DNA of 5,529 bases from Clostridiales bacterium (GTDB lineage: Bacteria > Bacillota > Clostridia > Oscillospirales > Oscillospiraceae): positions 3,027 to 8,555 of the forward strand of contig JAHZEF010000100.1 of the NCBI GenBank assembly GCA_019422005.1, read 5' to 3'. A program made the position numbers and the translations under genes. The stretch's first letter is position 1. Every line of letters begins with the position of its first letter. The notes under the pieces are model-generated. The model saw nothing but the letters and a program-made list of their open reading frames with translations. It was not told the origin of the DNA and did no database searches. Shown here one piece after another: positions 1 to 5,529 of the stretch.

Positions 1-1
1 G

Positions 2-430
2 GCGCAGGATCCCGACAAGGACATCCAGTTTTATATCAACTCTCCGGGCGGTTCCGTTACGGCCGGCATGGCGATCTACGATACCATGAATTATGTCAAG
101 TGCGACGTGTCCACCATCTGCATCGGCATGGCCGCCAGCATGGGGGCGTTCCTGCTGTCGTCCGGCGCCAGGGGAAAGCGTATGGCGCTGCCGAACGCGG
201 AGATTATGATTCATCAGCCTTCCGGCGGAACACGGGGGCAGGCCTCGGATATCAAGATTCAGGCGGAGTGGATGCTCCGCACCCGGGAAAAGCTGAACAA
301 AATTCTGGCGAAGAACACCGGAAAGAGCATCGAGCAGATTGCTGTCGACACGGAGCGGGATCACTTTATGCCGGCAGAAGAGGCTGTGGAATACGGCCTG
401 ATTGACAAGATCATTGATCAAAAGCGGTAG
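2..430 (+). CDS. clpP: ATP-dependent Clp protease proteolytic subunit ClpP (5'-truncated by window edge)
   Basis: ClpP is the serine peptidase of the Clp system. In the family it forms a double heptameric barrel in the cytoplasm that degrades proteins fed in by an AAA+ unfoldase such as ClpX. The frame is open from base 2, giving 142 residues up to the TAG stop. The catalytic triad is complete: Ser in GMAASMGA (codon 137-139), His in MIHQPSGG (codon 212-214) and Asp in TERDHF (codon 359-361). The Ser-His and His-Asp spacings (25 and 49 residues) equal those of E. coli ClpP (S97, H122, D171), so about 51 mature-protein residues lie upstream of the window. The early INSPGGSV stretch is the conserved segment that lines the active site. 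The true start, any propeptide and the promoter are not visible. It lies 82 bases before clpX, its partner, as is common in bacteria. The identification is secure. Confidence 0.97.
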   Translation, partial: AQDPDKDIQFYINSPGGSVTAGMAIYDTMNYVKCDVSTICIGMAASMGAFLLSSGARGKRMALPNAEIMIHQPSGGTRGQASDIKIQAEWMLRTREKLNKILAKNTGKSIEQIAVDTERDHFMPAEEAVEYGLIDKIIDQKR

Positions 431-440
431 AACCGGCGAG

Positions 441-470
441 GGCGCATCGGACGGTTTCGTCCGATGCGCC
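441..470 (+). terminator. Perfect GC-rich hairpin between clpP and clpX, without a clear T-tract
   Basis: Bases 441-453 (GGCGCATCGGACG) pair perfectly with 458-470 around a GTTT loop: 13 base pairs, starting ten bases after the clpP stop. The following bases (GCCGTTGCGTTCTG) are not a proper T-run, and no A-run precedes the stem for the opposite strand. It may be a weak or partial terminator that lets some transcription through to clpX, or a 3'-end stabiliser of clpP mRNA. The structure is certain from sequence; the function is inferred. Confidence 0.6.
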
Positions 471-498
471 GCCGTTGCGTTCTGAAAATGCGAGCGAG

Positions 499-504
499 AG
501 GAGG
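499..504 (+). promoter_or_regulatory. Ribosome binding site of clpX
   Basis: AGGAGG, inside the purine run GAGAGGAGGGGG, is an exact anti-Shine-Dalgarno match. It lies eight bases before the ATG at 513, which fixes the clpX start. clpX is therefore translated from its own strong site, not by coupling to clpP. Confidence 0.85.
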
Positions 505-512
505 GGGTTCCC

Positions 513-1778
513 ATGCCGCGTAATGAAGACAGAAATGTCCGCTGCAGCTTTTGCGGGAAGTACCAGGATCAGGTCAGCCGTCTGATCGCAGGGCCGAATG
601 TTTATATCTGCAACGAATGCATCGAGCTTTGTTCCAGCATCCTGCACGATGAGATGACGACAGACGATACGCAGTTTGCGCTGCCCGATACGCTGCCGAC
701 TCCCAAGGAAATCAAAGCCTATATGGACGGCTATATCATTGGCCAGGAAGAGGCAAAGATTGCCCTTTCCGTGGCGGTTTATAACCATTACAAGCGGATT
801 TACTATGAAGGAAGTTCCGACGTTGAGCTGCAGAAAAGCAATATTCTGCTGATTGGGCCGACAGGCAGCGGCAAAACGCTGTTCGCACAGACACTGGCTA
901 AAATTTTAAATGTGCCGTTCGCCATTGCGGACGCCACAACGCTGACCGAAGCGGGCTATGTGGGCGAGGATGTGGAGAATATCCTGCTGCGTCTGCTGCA
1001 GGCGGCGGATTTCGATGTGGAACTGGCGCAGCGCGGTATTATCTATATCGATGAAATGGATAAGATTGCGCGGAAGAGCGAGAATACGTCCATTACCCGC
1101 GATGTATCGGGGGAAGGCGTGCAGCAGGCGCTCCTGAAGATCCTGGAGGGCACTGTGGCGAACGTCCCGCCCCAGGGCGGGCGCAAGCATCCGCAGCAGG
1201 AATTCATTCAGATTGACACCAGTAATATTCTGTTTATCTGCGGCGGCGCTTTCGACGGCCTGGACAAGATCATTGAGGCGCGGACCGATCGGAGTGCGAT
1301 CGGGTTTGGCAGTGAGATCGAAAGCAGGAAAAACCGCGATGTGGGGCGGCTGTTCCAGCAGGTACAGCCCCATGATCTGCTGAAGTTCGGCATCATTCCG
1401 GAGCTGGTGGGCCGTCTTCCGGTGATCACCAGCCTGGAGAGCCTGCGCAAAGAGGATTTGATCCGGATTCTGACGGAGCCGAAAAACGCGCTGTGCAAGC
1501 AATATACCAAACTGCTGGAGTACGACCATGTGGAACTGAGCTTTGAACAGGCTGCGCTGGAGGCCGTGGCGGAGCGCGCCATGGAACGGCAGATCGGAGC
1601 CCGCGGCCTGCGCGCGATTCTGGAACGTGTGATGACGGGCATCATGTATGAGATCCCGTCCGATCCGTCGATCACCAGGGTTTTGGTGACGGCGGAGAGC
1701 GTGAACGGCAAGGCGCGGCCTCAGGTAATCCGTGCGGCCGATGCGCCGGCCCGGCTGCCCGGCGCCGACGCCTCCTGA
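513..1778 (+). CDS. clpX: ATP-dependent Clp protease ATP-binding subunit ClpX
   Basis: ClpX is the AAA+ hexameric unfoldase that recognises substrates (for example ssrA-tagged proteins), unfolds them and threads them into ClpP. This 421-residue product is of normal family length. Visible elements in order: the N-terminal C4 zinc-binding domain (C11, C14, C33, C36); Walker A GPTGSGKT at 115-122; the pore-1 loop GYVG at 148-151; Walker B with DE at 180-181; the RKH pore loop at 224-226; the ClpP-docking IGF loop at 263-265; the arginine finger R301 in LVGRLPV; and sensor 2 in GARGLR (R364). All functional residues expected for an active, ClpP-dependent unfoldase are present. The last ~25 residues are an Ala/Pro-rich tail of no recognised function. 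The ATG is chosen because of the AGGAGG eight bases upstream. A strong intrinsic terminator follows about 85 bases after the stop. Confidence 0.98.
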   Translation: MPRNEDRNVRCSFCGKYQDQVSRLIAGPNVYICNECIELCSSILHDEMTTDDTQFALPDTLPTPKEIKAYMDGYIIGQEEAKIALSVAVYNHYKRIYYEGSSDVELQKSNILLIGPTGSGKTLFAQTLAKILNVPFAIADATTLTEAGYVGEDVENILLRLLQAADFDVELAQRGIIYIDEMDKIARKSENTSITRDVSGEGVQQALLKILEGTVANVPPQGGRKHPQQEFIQIDTSNILFICGGAFDGLDKIIEARTDRSAIGFGSEIESRKNRDVGRLFQQVQPHDLLKFGIIPELVGRLPVITSLESLRKEDLIRILTEPKNALCKQYTKLLEYDHVELSFEQAALEAVAERAMERQIGARGLRAILERVMTGIMYEIPSDPSITRVLVTAESVNGKARPQVIRAADAPARLPGADAS

Positions 1779-1861
1779 GTGAGGAAGCACGGCCGGATGG
1801 AGCGTCCTGCCGGCGGAGGGACCTGTGGTTCCCGTATCATGTTCTCAGTTTGAGACAAAAT

Positions 1862-1885
1862 AAGGGAGCCGAAAGGCTCCCTTTT
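1862..1885 (+). terminator. Rho-independent terminator after clpX
   Basis: AAGGGAGCC (1862-1870) pairs perfectly with GGCTCCCTT (1875-1883) around a stable GAAA tetraloop, running into TTTT (1882-1885). The bases just upstream are A-rich (AAAATAA), so the reverse strand also has a T-tract and the element could work in both directions. It separates the clpP-clpX transcript from lon, implying that lon is transcribed either by read-through or from a promoter in the short leader that I could not identify. Confidence 0.85.
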
Positions 1886-1904
1886 GCGCGATTTCAGCGC
1901 TGTA

Positions 1905-1922
1905 TGCAGCCGGAGTGCTGCA
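1905..1922 (+). other. Small hairpin in the lon leader
   Basis: TGCAGC (1905-1910) pairs with GCTGCA (1917-1922) around a six-base loop. It lies about 15 bases before the lon ribosome binding site. It is short, could be coincidental, and does not mask the ribosome binding site. I saw no CIRCE inverted repeat, no CtsR-type GGTCAAA heptads and no clear -35/-10 pair between the clpX terminator and lon. Confidence 0.25.
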
Positions 1923-1937
1923 GAGAGTTCTCTGGAA

Positions 1938-1942
1938 AGGAG
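1938..1942 (+). promoter_or_regulatory. Ribosome binding site of lon
   Basis: AGGAG, within GGAAAGGAGA, lies nine bases before the GTG at 1952, good spacing for that start. A nearer ATG at 1945 is only two bases from this site and is out of frame. It would give a four-residue peptide ending in the TGA at 1957-1959, so GTG is the better lon start. Confidence 0.75.
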
Positions 1943-1951
1943 AAATGAACT

Positions 1952-4375
1952 GTGAGTGAAATTATTGTATCTGAGCGCCTGCCGGTTCTGGCGCTGCGGG
2001 GACTGTGCGTCTTTCCCAAAATGCTGGTCCATTTTGACGTGGGGCGGGAGAAATCTGCCCGCGCGGTGGACGAGGCCATGAAGCACAATCAGGAAATCTT
2101 TTTGGTTACGCAGCGGAATATCGCCGTGGATGAGCCGGGACGGGCGGATCTTTACGAAATCGGCACGGTGGCGCATATTCGCCAGGTCCTGAAACTGCCG
2201 GGAGATACAGTCCGGATTTTGGTGGAAGGTGAATTCCGCGCGCATGTTACGGAATGGCTGCAGGAAGAGCCGTTTTTTCAGGGGCGCGTGGAATCCATTC
2301 CGGACAGCGCCTATCGCGGAAGCGCACTGAAGTCTGAAGCGCTGCTGCGGCAGAGCCTGCGTCTGTTTGAGCAGTTTATCGAACTGACGCCGAAGAATGT
2401 ACAGGAAAGCCTGATGCAGATTTTGACTGCCACAGACCTGGGATATGTGGCGGACTTTGTGGCGCAGAACGCTTCGTTTTCCCATGAAGAGAAGCAGAAG
2501 GCGCTGGAGCAGCCGAATCCGGCCAAGCGGATCACCATGGTCAATACGATGCTGGCCAGGGAAATTGAAGTGCTGCGTCTGGAGAATGAAATCCAGGAAA
2601 AGGTGCAGGAAAGCGTCAGCCGCGGTCAGCGGGACTATTACCTGCGGGAGCAGATGAAGGTCCTGCGGCGGGAGCTGGGAGATTCCGACGATGATTCGGA
2701 GCTGACGGAATATGAGGAACGGATCCGGAAGCTGAAGCTGCCGGAAGAGATTGAAGAAAAATTCCTCAAAGAAGTTGGCAGGCTTTCCAAGCAGCCCGGC
2801 GGTTCGTCAGAGGCGGCGGTAATCCGCAATTACCTGGATACCTGCCTGGAACTCCCGTGGAACACCAGAACGCGGGAGCGTGTGGATATCCGGACGGCCC
2901 GGAAAATCCTGGATGAAGATCACTACGGGCTGGATAAAGTGAAGGAACGGATTCTGGAGATCCTGGCAGTGAAAAAAATGGCGCCGGATCTTCCGGGGCA
3001 GATTATCTGCCTGGTGGGGCCGCCGGGAACCGGCAAGACTTCCATCGCCATGTCCATCGCACGGAGCCTGAACCGAAAGCTGGCGCGGATTTCCCTGGGC
3101 GGCGTCCACGATGAAGCGGATATCAGAGGTCATCGGAAAACTTATATCGGCGCCATGCCGGGACGGGTGATCCATGCCATTCAGCAGGCAGGTTCCAGAA
3201 ATGCGCTGCTGCTGCTGGATGAGATTGATAAAATGGGTGCGGATTACCGGGGAGACCCTTCCTCGGCGCTGCTGGAGGTCTTGGACGCCGAGCAGAACAG
3301 TACCTTCCGCGACCACTATGTGGAGGTCCCGTTTGACCTTTCAGAATGCATGTTTATCACCACCGCCAATACGCTGGATACCGTGCCGCGCCCGCTGCTG
3401 GACCGCATGGAAGTCATCGAGCTCAGCTCATATACCGATGAGGAAAAGCTTCACATTGCAAAAGACCATCTGCTCCCGAAAGAGATGGCCAGGCACGGAC
3501 TGAAAAAGGCGCAGCTCCGCGTAACGGATGAGGCGCTGCGGGAAGTGATTTCCTGCTATACCAGAGAGTCCGGCGTCCGGAATCTGGAGCGGCAGCTGGC
3601 GGCAATCTGCCGGAAAGCGGATATGCGGCTGGTGGAGCCGAATCCGCCAAAGCGCTTGACTGTGACCGGAGGCAACCTGGAGCAGTTCCTGGGGGTTCGC
3701 AGGTATTTACCGGACGAGATGCCCACTGCGGACCAGGTGGGACTGGTTACGGGGCTGGCCTGGACCAGCGTCGGCGGAGAAACGCTGGAGGTGGAGGTCA
3801 ATGTGGTTGACGGGAGCGGCAAGCTGGAGCTGACCGGTAATCTGGGCGATGTTATGAAGGAATCGGTTCACGCTGCCATGAGCTATATTCGCTCCCGGGC
3901 CGCCGGATTGGGGATTGCGCCGGATTTCTATCAAAAAAAGGACATCCATGTACACTTCCCGGAGGGGGCGATTCCGAAAGACGGACCGTCCGCAGGCATT
4001 ACCATCTGTACGGCCATGGTATCGGCGCTGACCGGCGCAACGGTTCGGCGGGATATCGCCATGACCGGTGAGATTTCCATCCGCGGCCGGGTATTGGCCA
4101 TCGGCGGCCTGAAGGAAAAAACCATGGCGGCCCTGCGCCACGGGATCAAGACCGTCATCATTCCCGCGGCCAACGAAAAGGATCTGGAGGAAATAGATCA
4201 GAATGTCCGCCGGACGCTGAATTTCATCACGGTGCGGCATGTGGATGCGGTGATTGAGGCGGCGCTGGACTTTTCCGGGTGCCCGGGCATGGGGCAGACG
4301 GAGGAATTGGCCAGAAATGAACTGACGCTTACGGTTGGCGACCACAAGCCTGAAAAGCCCGGAATCCGGCAGTAG
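1952..4375 (+). CDS. lon: ATP-dependent protease LonA (endopeptidase La)
   Basis: Lon is a cytoplasmic homo-hexameric AAA+ protease with unfoldase and serine peptidase in one chain; it removes misfolded and short-lived regulatory proteins. The product is 807 residues, near the usual LonA length, and starts at GTG. The N-terminal substrate-binding domain opens with LPVLALRGLCVFP (10-22) and is followed by a charged helical, probably coiled-coil, region (about 200-285). The AAA+ module has Walker A GPPGTGKT (356-363), Walker B LLLLDEID (D423, E424), sensor 1 N473, an arginine finger in PLLDRMEV (R485) and sensor 2 in GVRNLER (R543). The peptidase domain has the Ser-Lys dyad: S680 in PKDGPSAG and K723 in GGLKEK, 43 residues apart as in E. 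coli (S679/K722). There is no membrane segment, so it is LonA and not membrane-associated LonB. All catalytic residues are intact. Its stop overlaps the engB ribosome binding site, indicating co-translation. Confidence 0.98.
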   Translation: MSEIIVSERLPVLALRGLCVFPKMLVHFDVGREKSARAVDEAMKHNQEIFLVTQRNIAVDEPGRADLYEIGTVAHIRQVLKLPGDTVRILVEGEFRAHVTEWLQEEPFFQGRVESIPDSAYRGSALKSEALLRQSLRLFEQFIELTPKNVQESLMQILTATDLGYVADFVAQNASFSHEEKQKALEQPNPAKRITMVNTMLAREIEVLRLENEIQEKVQESVSRGQRDYYLREQMKVLRRELGDSDDDSELTEYEERIRKLKLPEEIEEKFLKEVGRLSKQPGGSSEAAVIRNYLDTCLELPWNTRTRERVDIRTARKILDEDHYGLDKVKERILEILAVKKMAPDLPGQIICLVGPPGTGKTSIAMSIARSLNRKLARISLGGVHDEADIRGHRKTYIGAMPGRVIHAIQQAGSRNALLLLDEIDKMGADYRGDPSSALLEVLDAEQNSTFRDHYVEVPFDLSECMFITTANTLDTVPRPLLDRMEVIELSSYTDEEKLHIAKDHLLPKEMARHGLKKAQLRVTDEALREVISCYTRESGVRNLERQLAAICRKADMRLVEPNPPKRLTVTGGNLEQFLGVRRYLPDEMPTADQVGLVTGLAWTSVGGETLEVEVNVVDGSGKLELTGNLGDVMKESVHAAMSYIRSRAAGLGIAPDFYQKKDIHVHFPEGAIPKDGPSAGITICTAMVSALTGATVRRDIAMTGEISIRGRVLAIGGLKEKTMAALRHGIKTVIIPAANEKDLEEIDQNVRRTLNFITVRHVDAVIEAALDFSGCPGMGQTEELARNELTLTVGDHKPEKPGIRQ

Positions 4376-4379
4376 GAGG
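4374..4379 (+). promoter_or_regulatory. Ribosome binding site of engB overlapping the lon stop codon
   Basis: AGGAGG begins inside the TAG stop of lon (4373-4375). Only four bases (CGGC) separate it from the engB ATG at 4384, shorter than the usual 6-9. Ribosomes finishing lon would sit on this site, so translational coupling of engB to lon is likely. Confidence 0.8.
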
Positions 4380-4383
4380 CGGC

Positions 4384-5025
4384 ATGAATTTACAGAAGGC
4401 TGAATTTGTAATTTCATCCACGGCCATCGCGGACTGCCCGCGGGACGGCCTGCCGCAGGTGGCGTTTGCCGGAAAGTCCAATGTGGGGAAGTCTTCGGTG
4501 ATCAACCGCCTGCTGCAGCGCAGAAATTTTGCACGGGTGGGGGAAGCGCCGGGCAAGACGACCCATATCAACTATTTCCGAATTGACGGCAAACTGTACT
4601 TGGTGGATCTGCCGGGATATGGCTATGCAAAGGTCAGCAAGGCGGAAAAGGAGCGTTGGGGACGGCTGATGGAAGCATACTTTGCTTCGGGGCTGATTGA
4701 CTACGGTGTAATGATTGTGGACGCACGGCACAAACCGACGCAGAATGACGTTACTATGGCGGACTGGTTTCTGCAGACAGGGAGCCCGTTTGTGGTGGTG
4801 GCGAACAAGCTGGACAAGCTGAAAAAGAGTGAGCTGGAACCGAACCTGCTGCAGATCCGCCAGACGCTTTGTCTGCCGGAGACGGTGCGGGTGATCCCCT
4901 TTTCTGCGGAGAAGGGAACCGGACGGGAAGCGTTGGCTGCCATTCTGCTGCAGCTGGCCGACGGTACGGGGATGCCTCAGGCGGCGTCCGGATCGGACTT
5001 GAACATTGCTGCAGTCCGGGAATAA
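4384..5025 (+). CDS. engB: Ribosome biogenesis GTP-binding protein EngB (YsxC/YihA)
   Basis: EngB is a TRAFAC-class GTPase that binds the assembling large ribosomal subunit and is essential in several bacteria, including B. subtilis. The 213-residue length fits the family. The GTPase motifs are in order: G1 GKSNVGKS (30-37), G2 in PGKTTHIN (T59/T60), G3 DLPGYG (75-80), G4 NKLDK (141-145) and G5 SAEKG (174-178). The PGKTT-xx-NYF and DLPGYGYAK stretches are typical of EngB and set it apart from Era and Der, which also have extra domains absent here. The last ~20 residues are a polar tail with no recognised motif. It starts eight bases after the lon stop and shares its ribosome binding site with that stop. 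The lon-engB order is common in Firmicutes. Nothing appears broken. Confidence 0.97.
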   Translation: MNLQKAEFVISSTAIADCPRDGLPQVAFAGKSNVGKSSVINRLLQRRNFARVGEAPGKTTHINYFRIDGKLYLVDLPGYGYAKVSKAEKERWGRLMEAYFASGLIDYGVMIVDARHKPTQNDVTMADWFLQTGSPFVVVANKLDKLKKSELEPNLLQIRQTLCLPETVRVIPFSAEKGTGREALAAILLQLADGTGMPQAASGSDLNIAAVRE

Positions 5026-5030
5026 AGAAA

Positions 5031-5063
5031 CAGGCCGGCCGATGGTTTCCATCGGCCGGCCTG
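5031..5063 (-). terminator. Perfect 15-bp hairpin after engB; T-tract only on the minus strand
   Basis: Bases 5031-5045 (CAGGCCGGCCGATGG) pair perfectly with 5049-5063 around a TTT loop, beginning six bases after the engB stop. On the plus strand CAATCGG follows, which is not a T-tract. On the minus strand the stem is followed by TTTCTTTATT, a good terminator tail. By sequence it is best as a terminator for leftward transcription; as the 3' end of engB it would be a T-less hairpin, like the one after clpP. No convincing minus-strand gene needs it. Confidence 0.65.
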
Positions 5064-5168
5064 CAATCGGAACGGGCGAATACACCGGTCGTTCGCTTAG
5101 AGGTTCCATTTTTCCCGAATCCTAAAATAGCAATAACCGTCACAAATTTAAGTCTAAATTCTGTTTGA

Positions 5169-5198
5169 TTTTACTGATGCTCGGTATTTGAAAATAAT
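5169..5198 (+). promoter_or_regulatory. Weak sigma-A-like promoter candidate
   Basis: TTTACT (5169-5174; 4 of 6 to TTGACA) and AATAAT (5193-5198; 5 of 6 to TATAAT) are separated by 18 bases, in a stretch with 31 G+C among bases 5101-5200. A start near 5205 would produce an RNA ending at the terminator around 5418. A pair of this quality can occur by chance in AT-rich DNA, so this is tentative. Confidence 0.28.
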
Positions 5199-5204
5199 GA
5201 TTTA

Positions 5205-5418
5205 CATGTCCGGCTTTGCGGGATGATGTTCTCCGGTTGGATGGCATGAAGCCGATCGACAGATTGTCTTTCAATTCTTGAGACAAGTGCCGCCAGTAAG
5301 GAAGCAGCAAGGAAAGTTGTATGGTAAAAAGACGCGCACCATGGGAGATAGGGAAGAGAACATTCAGTAAGATCCGGCTGCCGGGTTCAGTGCTTGTGCT
5401 GATCCCGGCAGCCTTTTT
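5205..5418 (+). ncRNA. Candidate structured non-coding RNA with an SRP-RNA-like segment
   Basis: No protein gene fits here, but the DNA can fold into a long rod. ATGTTCTC (5226-5233) pairs with GAGAACAT (5356-5363). Further in, CTTTC (5268-5272), CTTG (5277-5280) and TGC (5288-5290) pair with GAAAG (5312-5316), CAAG (5308-5311) and GCA (5304-5306). The 3' side of the tip, AAGGAAGCAGCAAGG (5298-5312), differs from my recollection of E. coli 4.5S RNA by one missing C, and its larger 5' bulge recalls the asymmetric loop of SRP helix 8. Against SRP RNA: the 5' partner is GCCGCC where AGGUCC is expected, and the loop AGTAA replaces the usual GGAA tetraloop. The 5241-5265 part pairs poorly. The start is set only by the weak promoter; the end by the terminator. 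It could instead be a 3' extension of the engB transcript or decayed coding DNA. Confidence 0.33.
5376..5418 (+). terminator. Rho-independent terminator
   Basis: GGCTGCCGGG (5376-5385) pairs perfectly with CCCGGCAGCC (5404-5413), followed directly by TTTTT (5414-5418). Within the 18-base loop, TCAG (5387-5390) can pair with CTGA (5399-5402) to extend the stem past a T-T mismatch. This is the only hairpin downstream of engB with a plus-strand T-tract, so it ends either the engB transcript or a separate RNA lying in 5205-5375. Confidence 0.85.
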
Positions 5419-5529
5419 ACAGCAAACCTCAAGAATCACAGTCAGAGAAAAAGATGAGACGGGGCAGGGTAAGCCTGTCGGAAGAGAGGTCCCCGGAGGC
5501 GCTCCGCTGGAACGAGCTGTCCGCCCTGT
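5419..5529. other. Unassigned 3' end of window
   Basis: No gene can be assigned. An ATG at 5454 opens a frame to the window edge (25 full codons, starting MRRGRVSLSEE) but has no good ribosome binding site. CGGAG (5494-5498) and CTCCG (5502-5506) form a small hairpin, and CAGGG (5465-5469) could pair with CCCTG (5524-5528) around it. This could be the start of a structured leader or of the next gene; the window ends too soon to tell. Confidence 0.3.

Noticed and set aside
906..1790. 294-codon open frame on the minus strand across clpX
   Set aside because: It is entirely antisense to clpX, whose motifs are all intact. The product is of low-complexity, Arg/Gln/His-rich composition with no recognisable domain.
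1945..1959. ATG at 1945 as an alternative lon start or leader peptide
   Set aside because: It is out of frame with lon, stops after four codons, and sits only two bases from the ribosome binding site.
1721..2485. 254-codon open frame on the minus strand across the clpX-lon junction
   Set aside because: It runs through a terminator and the conserved start of lon, has no recognisable motif, and is explained by GC-rich antisense coding DNA.
3707..4417. 236-codon open frame on the minus strand across the lon peptidase domain
   Set aside because: It is antisense to the highly conserved Lon catalytic domain, with no ribosome binding site or domain evidence.
4869..5168. 99-codon plus-strand frame overlapping the engB end
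   Set aside because: It overlaps the engB G5 region in another frame and continues through the perfect hairpin into AT-rich DNA; no ribosome binding site or motif.
5140..5439. 99-codon open frame on the minus strand as an intact gene
   Set aside because: There is no ribosome binding site before its ATG, and its first part is the complement of the strong terminator at 5376-5418. Only a degraded-remnant reading of its second half is kept, as a low-confidence finding.
5454..5529. Start of a new gene at ATG 5454
   Set aside because: No convincing ribosome binding site, no recognisable N-terminal motif, and only 25 codons before the window ends.

Overview
The window carries a compact, all-plus-strand block of housekeeping protein quality-control genes followed by a non-coding tail. 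The order is clpP (5' end missing) - clpX - lon - engB. This arrangement, GTG and ATG starts behind strong AGGAGG-type ribosome binding sites, and fairly GC-rich coding DNA suggest a Firmicutes chromosome, most likely a GC-rich member of the Clostridia (Oscillospiraceae-like). That placement is inferred from gene order and protein character, not from a marker gene.

Bases 2-430 encode the last 142 residues of ClpP, including the complete Ser-His-Asp triad. A perfect 13-bp hairpin (441-470) follows, then clpX (513-1778) behind a strong ribosome binding site. The clpX-lon gap holds a classical intrinsic terminator (1862-1885) and a short leader. lon (1952-4375, GTG start) encodes a full-length LonA. 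Its stop codon lies inside the ribosome binding site of engB (4384-5025), a ribosome-assembly GTPase. A perfect 15-bp hairpin (5031-5063) begins six bases after the engB stop.

ClpX unfolds tagged or native substrates and threads them into the ClpP barrel. Lon is an independent single-chain AAA+ protease. EngB acts in large ribosomal subunit assembly. Together they form a protein-turnover and ribosome-maturation block. No CIRCE or CtsR operator was recognised in the gaps.

The last ~465 bases (5064-5529) hold no convincing protein gene. They comprise an AT-rich stretch (31 G+C in bases 5101-5200) with a weak promoter-like pair, then a rod-like foldable segment ending in a strong T-tailed terminator (5376-5418). 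Part of it resembles the helix 8 segment of bacterial SRP RNA, but key partner bases differ, so I call it only a candidate structured RNA. The same bases read on the minus strand weakly resemble the start of a Crp/Fnr-type regulator, a competing explanation. The final ~110 bases are unassigned. I found no mobile element, CRISPR array, tRNA or rRNA, and no clear undescribed system; the 5064-5418 segment is the best place to look.
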